From an uncultured Lachnospiraceae bacterium (GTDB lineage: Bacteria; Bacillota; Clostridia; Lachnospirales; Lachnospiraceae), in contig CASCWU010000028.1 in the NCBI GenBank assembly GCA_949155905.1, forward strand, positions 1-35,944: a DNA stretch of 35,944 nucleotides, in the 5' to 3' direction. A program made the translations under genes and the position numbers. A model generated the notes under the pieces. It was given only the letters and a program-made list of their open reading frames with translations. It ran no database searches and was not told the origin of the DNA. Shown here piece after piece: positions 29,938 to 35,944 of this stretch (positions within the stretch are counted from its first letter, which is position 1; each line of letters begins with the position of its first letter).

Positions 29938-30288
29938 ATGGATATTGCGTTAGATCCAAAGGGAGATTTGTATATTTCCCCGCAAGGGGATATTGCCTTG
30001 ACAGATTCCGTTACACAGAAGATCCGGATCCGGCTTCTGTGGCTGGCAGGCGAATGGCGTTGGGACAAGGAAGAGGGGCTGCCTTACCGGGAAGAGCTGT
30101 TTGTAAAGAATCCGGATACGGACTCCTTTGCACGTCAGATCCGGGAAACGATTTTTGAAATAGAGGGTGTGATAGGTGTCCAGGATGTATCGGTGTTTGT
30201 AGATGTCCAAACGAGAAAAGCCTCTATCCGTTATATTGTCCTCACGGAAAAAGGAACGATAAAGGAAGGGATGGTGTTGGATGTCTGA
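29938..30288 (+). CDS. Baseplate wedge protein (gp25/W-like)
   Basis: The 116-residue protein shows LDPKGDLYISPQGDIALTDSVTQKIRIRLLWLAGEWRWDKEEGLPY and RQIRETIFEIEGV, typical of DUF2634/gp25-like wedge units. The stop overlaps the gpJ start by 8 bases. It starts sheath assembly at the baseplate. Confidence 0.85.
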   Translation: MDIALDPKGDLYISPQGDIALTDSVTQKIRIRLLWLAGEWRWDKEEGLPYREELFVKNPDTDSFARQIRETIFEIEGVIGVQDVSVFVDVQTRKASIRYIVLTEKGTIKEGMVLDV

Positions 30289-31723
30289 ATATGGAGTGAC
30301 AGAGAAAGGCTTTGTGCTGAAGCGGATGGATACGATTTTGGAGGAAATCCATACCGAGCTGACGGAAGGGTTCGGCTTTGATACCCGGCTCCAGCGGCCT
30401 TCTTTTTTAGATGTCCTGGTGACGACCTTTGCCGGGCAGATCGCGGATTTGTGGGAGACAGCACAAGATAGCTACTATGCCAAGTATCCATCTACGGCCA
30501 GTGGGATAAACCTGGACAATGCCGTGCAGTATGGCGGGATCCGGCGGGCAGCCAGGCGGCGGACGATTTACCCGCTGCATTGTACGGGGGAGGATGGGGC
30601 GGTTGTACCAGAAGGCGCTTTGGTAGCAGCGGATACTTCCCCAGAAGTGCGCCTCCTGGCAGCTTCGGAATTCCAGATCAGCCGGGATTCCTGTAATTCA
30701 GCGAAAATTACGGTGGCGGCTATGGAAAAGGGCTACCGTTTTTATAATGAGGATCCAGCTGCTGGTGTAGTAGATATCCTGGAAGGGCTTCAGGCGGCAA
30801 TCACGGATCCGGAGTACGAGGCGGAGATAGTGAGTTCAGATACCGGGAAAGAGTTATTCTTACGGGATACAGTAAAAAGCCGGAGCAATACGTTGTTTCT
30901 ATCGGATAACCTGACAACTAGCGAGGTTACGACGATTGCCAACTTTTTTACCCAGGATTATGGACGGATTAGCCTTTCTGGTGGGGTAGTCAGTAAGATG
31001 GTAGACAATATCGCAGGCTTTACCGCAGTAGAGAACCTGTTGGCTCCTACTTATGGTCGAGAACAGGAAACAGATGTCGAGCTGAGGCAGTCTTATATCG
31101 CAAAATCGGCTATCCGCTCTACCCGGATGATTGATAGTGTCTGCGCCCAACTGCTGAATAACGTACAAGGGGTGGAAAGTGCAACTGGATATGAGAATTA
31201 CACGGACTTTATAGATGAGGACGGGAGGCCGCCCCATAGTATTGAGTTTATTGTTGATGGCGGGAATGAAGAGGAGATTGCAGCGGCTATTTTAGACCGG
31301 AGGGCGGCAGGAATACAAACCTTTGGATCTATCAAGGTGGACGTGGCAACGGAGTATGGGGATTCCGTGCCGGTTTGCTTTAACCGTCCGGAATATGTCC
31401 TTGTTTGGATGAAAGTGATATTGGACGCGGATATCCGACATTTGCCAACGAACTACGCCAGCCTGACAGTAGACGCTATCCTGGAAAGTACAGCTGGGTT
31501 AAAGGCAGGGGACAGTCTGTTGACTCAGACGTTAAATGATGGGATTTATTCGATGGTAGGCGGCCTTACTTATGTTAGTATCCAATGTGCTGTTGCGGCC
31601 AGTGGCCAGGAAGAGGAACCGGAGGCAGAAGCATATACCTACCGGAATGTCCCGGCCACCAGCCGGCAGAAAATCGTAGCGGAGGCTAACAGGATCGAGG
31701 TGACGTACAGTGGACATGCTTGA
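30281..31723 (+). CDS. Baseplate J protein
   Basis: The 480-residue protein has the gpJ layout: GFVLKRMDTILEEIHTELTEGF at the N-terminus, ASGINLDNAVQYGGIRRAARRRT, and ETDVELRQSYIAKSAIRSTRMIDSVCAQLLNNVQGVESATGYENYTD, which is the strongest region. The acidic QEEEPEAEAY stretch near the end is a small insertion. It builds the baseplate wedge with the gp25-like and gpI-like proteins. Confidence 0.88.
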   Translation: MSEYGVTEKGFVLKRMDTILEEIHTELTEGFGFDTRLQRPSFLDVLVTTFAGQIADLWETAQDSYYAKYPSTASGINLDNAVQYGGIRRAARRRTIYPLHCTGEDGAVVPEGALVAADTSPEVRLLAASEFQISRDSCNSAKITVAAMEKGYRFYNEDPAAGVVDILEGLQAAITDPEYEAEIVSSDTGKELFLRDTVKSRSNTLFLSDNLTTSEVTTIANFFTQDYGRISLSGGVVSKMVDNIAGFTAVENLLAPTYGREQETDVELRQSYIAKSAIRSTRMIDSVCAQLLNNVQGVESATGYENYTDFIDEDGRPPHSIEFIVDGGNEEEIAAAILDRRAAGIQTFGSIKVDVATEYGDSVPVCFNRPEYVLVWMKVILDADIRHLPTNYASLTVDAILESTAGLKAGDSLLTQTLNDGIYSMVGGLTYVSIQCAVAASGQEEEPEAEAYTYRNVPATSRQKIVAEANRIEVTYSGHA

Positions 31724-32891
31724 GCGGACGGCCTTTGATAGCCAGATAGCAGAACAATGGATGCGGGACTTCCCGCAGCAGTTCCAGGGGCGGAGGAACA
31801 TCGAGTGTCTTGTTAGGGCTTTTGCACGGCAGCTGAAGGAGGTGCAAGACGTATTCCGGGAACTGGAGAAATTGGATTTAGAAACAGCCAAAGGGAAGAA
31901 CCTGGATATGGTGGGGGATATCGTTGGCCTGACGCGGAAAGAAGCAGGGATTTTGGCAGGTGCAAGCAGCTTGGAACCCGTTATATCGGATAGCCGATAT
32001 CGGCAGTATTTACGATATAAGCAGCTTCAAAACACAGCAGAAGGAACCTATGAAGATGTGATGAAATCGGTTGACCTGTTGTGGAATACTGATCAGATCC
32101 AATATGAGGAAAGGCTCAGTCGTCCAGCGACTATTTTCATTCAAACCAAAAGCGTGGAAATTGACACGGAGAAAGATCCGATTGCGGAACGGACACCTGT
32201 AGTAAAGCCGGCTGGAATAGCGGTGATTTATAAGGGAAGTTATGTGATATGGGCAGATAATTCCCATCTGGAACAAATCCTATTCCAGAACCTTCTGCTC
32301 CAGCTGTACCTGGCGGCGCTGCATAACCAAACGGCCTTCTCCATCCATACCCGTTTCCGGCAGGGATTTACCACCTCGGAGGAGATAAGGCTTCCGTCTA
32401 TCCAGTTGGCCTGGCAGGTTCCTTCTGAGAAACTGTCTGGTCTGGCTTTATCGCTTACGCTTTTGTTTCCCCTTAATTTTTGGGATTCCCGGCTGTTGGA
32501 CGGCTCCCGGAGGCTGGACGGCAGCAAAAAACTGGACGGCAGAAGGCGTTATCGACTGCTGCTGGATGTGACCCAAGTATGGAAGGGAAAGCGGATTCCA
32601 GAACGCTTTACGCGGCCTTCTGTGGAAGTTGCCTGGAGCCAGCGGCTGTCAGAGAGGATGGCTGCAGACAGGATAGAAAGTCGGATACAGATAGATTTCC
32701 GGGAAGGGAAGCCATATTCGCCCCGTGCAGGAGCATTGTTCCGGGTGAAAATAGCCAGTTCCAGGCAGGAGCGGATTGGTGATGTGACAGTGACAGTAAA
32801 GACCAGGGAGTATCGGTTCTTGGATGGCTCCCGGCAGTTGGATGGCTCCCGGAGCTTACATTCAGTCTATAGGAAGGAGATGGTACAATGA
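31710..32891 (+). CDS. gpI-like tail protein with LDGSR repeats
   Basis: The first 180 residues (ERTAFDSQIAEQWMRDFPQQFQ, LEKLDLETAKGKNLDMVGDIVGL, YRQYLRYKQLQNTAEGTYEDVM) match the P2 gpI / DUF2612-type baseplate proteins. The C-terminal part contains two sets of LDGSR/LDGSKKLDG repeats near residues 268-283 and 370-384, probably tail-fibre attachment strands. GTG 31710 or ATG 31716 starts it; the start overlaps gpJ by 14 bases. Confidence 0.78.
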   Translation: MDMLERTAFDSQIAEQWMRDFPQQFQGRRNIECLVRAFARQLKEVQDVFRELEKLDLETAKGKNLDMVGDIVGLTRKEAGILAGASSLEPVISDSRYRQYLRYKQLQNTAEGTYEDVMKSVDLLWNTDQIQYEERLSRPATIFIQTKSVEIDTEKDPIAERTPVVKPAGIAVIYKGSYVIWADNSHLEQILFQNLLLQLYLAALHNQTAFSIHTRFRQGFTTSEEIRLPSIQLAWQVPSEKLSGLALSLTLLFPLNFWDSRLLDGSRRLDGSKKLDGRRRYRLLLDVTQVWKGKRIPERFTRPSVEVAWSQRLSERMAADRIESRIQIDFREGKPYSPRAGALFRVKIASSRQERIGDVTVTVKTREYRFLDGSRQLDGSRSLHSVYRKEMVQ

Positions 32892-33286
32892 GCGCAGAGG
32901 CTGGCAGTAAAAATGTCATTATTACGAAAAAGGCCAGAGAGAAGTTAGTTAAGGCCAGGGCGGGGGCAATTGTGCTTCCGGCGGTGGTAGGGATGGTGTT
33001 TGGAGATGGGGGAATTGATTCCGAGGGGAAGGTCGTTCCGCCTGCCGAATCCCAGGAAGCCCTGAGCCATGAGATTTTCCGAAAGGAAATCGACGGGTAT
33101 AGCTTTCCGGAGGATACAACCTGCCGTTATGTCTGTACCTTGTCGGATACCGAGCTGGCAGGGGAATCGTTAAGTGAGGTCGGACTTTACGATGCAGAGG
33201 GAGATATTGTCTGTATCAAGACGTTTCTGGCCAAGGGGAAGGATGGGGATTTGGAAATGACCTTCACCTTAGACGATATTTTTTAA
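32888..33286 (+). CDS. Tail-fibre-region protein (adaptor-like)
   Basis: The 132-residue protein has NVIITKKAREKLVKARAGAIVLPAVVGMVFGDGG, RKEIDGYSFPEDTTCRYVCTLSDTELAGESLSEVGLYDAEGD and a C-terminal FTLDDIF. This is the recurrent N-terminal unit of phage tail fibres, here as a separate protein. It overlaps the gpI-like stop by 4 bases, and probably connects fibre to baseplate. Confidence 0.75.
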   Translation: MSAEAGSKNVIITKKAREKLVKARAGAIVLPAVVGMVFGDGGIDSEGKVVPPAESQEALSHEIFRKEIDGYSFPEDTTCRYVCTLSDTELAGESLSEVGLYDAEGDIVCIKTFLAKGKDGDLEMTFTLDDIF

Positions 33287-33302
33287 GGAAGGGTGAGGAA
33301 GG

Positions 33303-34118
33303 ATGAAGGAGTATGCAAACAGCGCCCCGGTCTTTTCGCCTACCTTACGGATTACGGAAACGACGGATACCGACCATGCAGACAATATCAATGCGGCGCC
33401 GATTCAGGCATTTGAAAATACCTTAGTCTTAAAAGCCCTGCTGGATTCGGTGATGGGAGCAGCTCGGACCCAGAGGCTGGTCATACCAGCAGAGGGATGG
33501 AGGGAGTTTGGGAACGAGGAGGAAGAGCCGCCCCAGGAAAATTCCATCGAACAGGAGAGTTCCATGGAGCAGGAGAATTCGGTGGAAGAGGGCGAAATTT
33601 CAGACAGAGAAGTCCAAAGTGGAGAAGGCTCAGAGATAGAAAGCCCTGCTGGGGGAAGCCAAGGGGGAGGAAGCCTGGAAGGGGAATATGAGGCAGGGAT
33701 GTGGTACAGGGATATCCTGCTGGAAGGTGTAACGGAAGCAATGATACCAGTGGTCAGTATCCTGCCTGCGGACGCAGAGGCTGCCAAGAAATGTGGGATG
33801 GCGACTACGGTGCGGACGTTTGCCGGAGGGCTGCGAGTGTATGCGGAGCAGCCGCCAGAGAAGGAGATACGGACGGAACTGCTGCTTTTCCAGGTGCCGT
33901 TTGGGACAGGCGGGAGCTTGGGAGGGGGCGGAAGCGGCGGAGGGAACCCAGACGTTGGCGGGAACCCTGGAAGCTCCCCAGAAGTGGCAACAGAAGAGGA
34001 AGTGGAGGAGATGTTCGGGGAAATCTTTGGCGGAGAAAGCGGCGCATATGTGTCGGATATCGCGACGGAAGAGGAAGTCGGGGAACTGCTGGAGCAGGTA
34101 TTTGGGGAAACGGAGTGA
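33303..34118 (+). CDS. Tail-fibre-like protein with acidic and glycine-rich inserts
   Basis: Residues 1-55 (YANSAPVFSPTLRITETTDTDHADNINAAPIQ, FENTLVLKALL) are a common tail-fibre base. Residues 70-130 are low-complexity, first Glu/Ser-rich then Gly/Ser-rich. The central part (AGMWYRDILLEGVTEAMIPVVSILPADAEAAKKCG) is a beta domain, followed by a second Gly-rich run. The C-terminus has two copies of ATEEEV-E---E-FG (around residues 225 and 255). The end motif recurs in the next protein. Confidence 0.7.
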   Translation: MKEYANSAPVFSPTLRITETTDTDHADNINAAPIQAFENTLVLKALLDSVMGAARTQRLVIPAEGWREFGNEEEEPPQENSIEQESSMEQENSVEEGEISDREVQSGEGSEIESPAGGSQGGGSLEGEYEAGMWYRDILLEGVTEAMIPVVSILPADAEAAKKCGMATTVRTFAGGLRVYAEQPPEKEIRTELLLFQVPFGTGGSLGGGGSGGGNPDVGGNPGSSPEVATEEEVEEMFGEIFGGESGAYVSDIATEEEVGELLEQVFGETE

Positions 34119-34123
34119 ACTGC

Positions 34124-34154
34124 ATATTTACCAGGCTGGTTGCCTGTTAAATAT
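34124..34154 (+). other. Intergenic hairpin between fibre genes
   Basis: ATATTTA (34124-34130) pairs with TAAATAT (34148-34154), and CAGG (34132-34135) with CCTG (34143-34146), loop of seven. No U-tract follows. It may stop read-through partly or protect an mRNA end between two fibre genes. Confidence 0.5.
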
Positions 34155-34183
34155 AGAAGAAAAAAGAAAAGGAGTGGAGCAGT

Positions 34184-34828
34184 ATGGCTTACAACACAGA
34201 CAAATTGACGAGGTTAGCAGCATTAAAAACTTTGGCGGAGCGCATCAAGAGTGATTACGCGACCAAGGCAGAGGTGGAACAGAAGGTAGCGGCGGCGCAG
34301 GAAGCGGTTCAGGCAGCCGTCCCGACCAAGGTGTCCCAGCTGGCGAATGACAGCAAGTTCCAAAGTGATACGCAGGTAGCAGCAGCGATCCAGACGGCGA
34401 TTGCAGCGACCGGACATGCCAGCTTTGAGAAGGTGGATGCCGTGCCGGAGGCAGCGGCAGCCCAGGAAAACGTGCTGTACCTGGTGATGAACAGCAAGAC
34501 CAAGCATTATGACATCTATGCGAAGGTAGGGGAAAAGGTTGAGCTGTTAGACGATACGACCGTTGACCTGACGGGCTATGTGAAAAAGGAGGACGGCAAG
34601 GGGCTGTCTGCAAACGACTATACCAGTGAGGAGAAAACGAAGCTGGATGGGATTGCAGCTGGGGCAACGAAGACTGAGGCCAGTACCACCAACGGGAACA
34701 TCAAAGTGAACGGTACGGAAGTAACCGTTTATACCGAGCCTTCGGATGTGCTGCATGGCGCGGTGGCGGCGGAAGCTGAGATTGCAGAAATGCTTTCGGA
34801 GGTATTCGGAAGCGGAACTGCTGCGTAG
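34184..34828 (+). CDS. Tail-fibre-like structural protein
   Basis: The 214-residue protein has a coiled-coil start (LAALKTLAERIKSDYATKAEVEQKVAAAQEAVQAA), a beta part with NVLYLVMNSKTKHYDIYAKVGEKVELLDDTTVDLTGYVKKEDGKG, the common fibre motif LSANDYTSEEKTKLDGIAAGA, and the end EAEIAEMLSEVFG. The fibre motif is widely seen in phage receptor-binding regions. GGAGTGGAGCAGT precedes ATG 34184. Confidence 0.78.
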   Translation: MAYNTDKLTRLAALKTLAERIKSDYATKAEVEQKVAAAQEAVQAAVPTKVSQLANDSKFQSDTQVAAAIQTAIAATGHASFEKVDAVPEAAAAQENVLYLVMNSKTKHYDIYAKVGEKVELLDDTTVDLTGYVKKEDGKGLSANDYTSEEKTKLDGIAAGATKTEASTTNGNIKVNGTEVTVYTEPSDVLHGAVAAEAEIAEMLSEVFGSGTAA

Positions 34829-34919
34829 GTGGCTGCTGGAGAGTGAGGAGGCGAAGTTGCCTCTGATCTGGTAGGGGCTGGGGAAATCCGCTTTTCCTGG
34901 AAGGAAGGAGGGGATATCT

Positions 34920-35066
34920 CTGGCTTCTGTCCAGAAAAAAACAGATTCTAAAAAGAATGGGTACGAAAAAGGAAATCCTGGAAAGGATTGGCGGGCTGCC
35001 ATAAAAGAGAAAGCGAAGGGGCAAGCCAGGCGAATCAAGGAAGGAGGGATCGGGACAGATGAATAA
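34920..35066 (+). CDS. 48-residue basic protein, CTG start predicted
   Basis: No ATG, GTG or TTG opens this frame, but CTG 34920 lies exactly 8 bases after GGAGG (34907-34911) in AAGGAAGGAGGGG. The frame runs 48 codons to TAA 35064-35066 and is lysine-rich (KKTDSKKNGYEKGNPGKDWRAAIKEKAKG). It overlaps the next gene by 8 bases. If real, it is a small cytoplasmic or virion protein in the fibre cluster; if not, the 229-base gap holds only a ribosome-site-like leader. Confidence 0.4.
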   Translation: MASVQKKTDSKKNGYEKGNPGKDWRAAIKEKAKGQARRIKEGGIGTDE

Positions 35067-35475
35067 GGTTGCAGTGTTGGGGCATCTGGGCGGCTGTATG
35101 GAAGCAGTTAAGGCATTTATCCAGAACCTGGTGGCGGAGCTGGCACAGGCGACCACGGAAGCCATTGAGGAAGTAGAAACCGTCAAGGCGGATAAGCCGG
35201 AGGCGGTTCCAGTTACGATTTTGGTTTCTGGCTGGGAAGCGGAAAGTGAACAGGGACTTGAGGAGTATCCAAGCTGTTATGAGATCGAAGCGCCGGGGAT
35301 TACGGCGAAGGATCGGGCGGAAATCACGGTAGCACCGGGGAGCCTAGGGATAGCGGGAGCCTGTGGCCTGTGCCTGACCAACCAGACGTTGGAGGGGAAA
35401 ATCCGGATCTGGGCAGCCCGTGTCCCGTCTGGGGAAATCGTAGCAGAGTACTGGGTAGAGAGCGGAAAGGAGTAG
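35059..35475 (+). CDS. Tail-fibre-cluster protein, 138 aa
   Basis: The product has an N-terminal coiled-coil (LGGCMEAVKAFIQNLVAELAQATTEAIEEVETVK) and a beta domain with TILVSGWEAESEQGLEEYPSCYEIEAPGITAKDRAEITVAP, GKIRIWAARVPSGEIVAEYWVE. This is the kind of small fibre-associated protein found in Clostridia prophages after the main fibre genes. GAAGGAGGGATCGGGACAG precedes ATG 35059. Confidence 0.7.
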   Translation: MNKVAVLGHLGGCMEAVKAFIQNLVAELAQATTEAIEEVETVKADKPEAVPVTILVSGWEAESEQGLEEYPSCYEIEAPGITAKDRAEITVAPGSLGIAGACGLCLTNQTLEGKIRIWAARVPSGEIVAEYWVESGKE

Positions 35476-35478
35476 GAT

Positions 35479-35685
35479 ATGGCATACGGGACAATCAATG
35501 TGCCGGGCATGTCGGGAACTGATTTGGAAGCAGTCCGGAAGCTGTTGGAGGATTCTTCCCCTTTTCTGATCCAGGAGGAAGAGCCGCCTGGCAATGAGAA
35601 AAAGACCTGGATCCAGCCAAGCACACATCTCCAGCATTATTACGATGGGACAGCCTGGGTTCCGTTGGCGGCAGTCTGGGGATAA
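35479..35685 (+). CDS. Small fibre-cluster protein, 68 aa
   Basis: The protein has a short N-terminal helix (GTDLEAVRKLLEDSS) and a C-terminal beta segment QHYYDGTAWVPLAAVWG, which looks like a fibre-tip or collar strand. It starts 3 bases after the preceding stop, with GGAAAGGAG upstream. Function unknown beyond context. Confidence 0.65.
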   Translation: MAYGTINVPGMSGTDLEAVRKLLEDSSPFLIQEEEPPGNEKKTWIQPSTHLQHYYDGTAWVPLAAVWG

Positions 35686-35738
35686 GATTGGCAGGAGGGA
35701 TACCGTCTCCAGAGTAGGAAAGGGGTGTGAGAGGGAAG

Positions 35739-35944
35739 ATGTTGACAGCAGGGCAGTATAACCTTCTGCGCCAGAAGGTAGAGGCAGAGGTAGCGCGCCG
35801 GAACGCCTGTGGCTCCCTGGCGGCATATGCCGGGGCAGAGGCAGGCGGGCTATCCGTCCAGGCAGAAGGGACAGAGGCACAGGAGGAAGCAGAACCAGGC
35901 ACGGCTATCCTGGCCGAGCAGGGAAAGCGGGTGATAGAGCCGCT
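35739..35944 (+). CDS. Fibre-cluster protein, 3' partial
   Basis: ATG 35739 opens a frame that runs off the window after 68 codons. MLTAGQYNLLRQKVEAEVARRN is the conserved start of a small protein common after fibre genes in Lachnospiraceae prophages. GAGGGAAG precedes it. An Ala/Glu-rich stretch follows. The missing downstream sequence probably continues to the lysis genes. Confidence 0.65.
   Translation, partial: MLTAGQYNLLRQKVEAEVARRNACGSLAAYAGAEAGGLSVQAEGTEAQEEAEPGTAILAEQGKRVIEP

Noticed and set aside
32888-35944. Diversity-generating retroelement at the fibre genes
   Set aside because: No reverse transcriptase and no template/variable repeat pair is visible in the window.

Overview
This window is most of a temperate contractile-tailed (myovirus-type) phage or prophage from a Gram-positive Clostridia host, most likely Lachnospiraceae-like. 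The evidence for the host is the strong AGGAGG ribosome sites, sigma-A type promoters, U-tract terminators, a RatA/TxpA-style type I toxin, and head and tail families typical of gut Clostridia prophages (DUF1073-type portal, DUF2213 protease, DUF2184 capsid, DUF3383 sheath, DUF3277 tube). The species cannot be read from the sequence. No integrase, attachment site, holin/endolysin cassette, tRNA, rRNA or CRISPR array is visible, so both phage ends lie outside the window.

Layout. 1-1.1 kb: end of an unknown gene, a tandem-duplicated HTH protein and a convergent XRE repressor, then a perfect-consensus rightward promoter flanked by an inverted repeat that looks like the repressor operator. 1.2-6.7 kb: early genes (small proteins, a secreted lytic transglycosylase, an ERF single-strand annealing protein, a NinB-like protein, a replication protein with a probable iteron-type origin inside its gene, and a Cys-rich regulator-like protein). 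6.7-9.1 kb: two complete hicAB toxin-antitoxin modules on the minus strand, flanking two plus-strand genes; the second is a sigma-region-4-like late regulator followed by an extended -10 promoter and a terminator. 9.2-13.8 kb: small and large terminase and the portal. 13.8-15.6 kb: a cassette breaking the usual portal-to-MuF order, with three paralogous small acidic proteins, a fourth acidic protein, a tiny zinc protein and a full type I toxin/antisense-RNA module. 15.6-21.9 kb: MuF, protease/scaffold, decoration, capsid, connectors. 22-33 kb: sheath, tube, frameshifted chaperone, tape measure, hub, spike, wedge, gpJ and gpI-like proteins. 32.9-35.9 kb: tail-fibre and collar-like genes, the last cut by the window edge.

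Most notable. (i) The portal carries two extra C-terminal domains, a perfect Nudix box and a small domain resembling BECR/DUF4258-type RNase toxins, and is followed at once by the small-gene array, which looks like immunity genes. (ii) A 12-16 bp palindrome (TTGCRACGTYGCAA) occurs five times across three genes, always in the one reading frame that gives Cys-Asp/Asn-Val-Ala. (iii) Five 33-bp repeats plus an AT-rich stretch inside the replication gene look like an origin. (iv) The type I module shows both promoters, a sequestered ribosome site and the antisense terminator. (v) A nested in-frame scaffold start and a -1 frameshift chaperone are visible.
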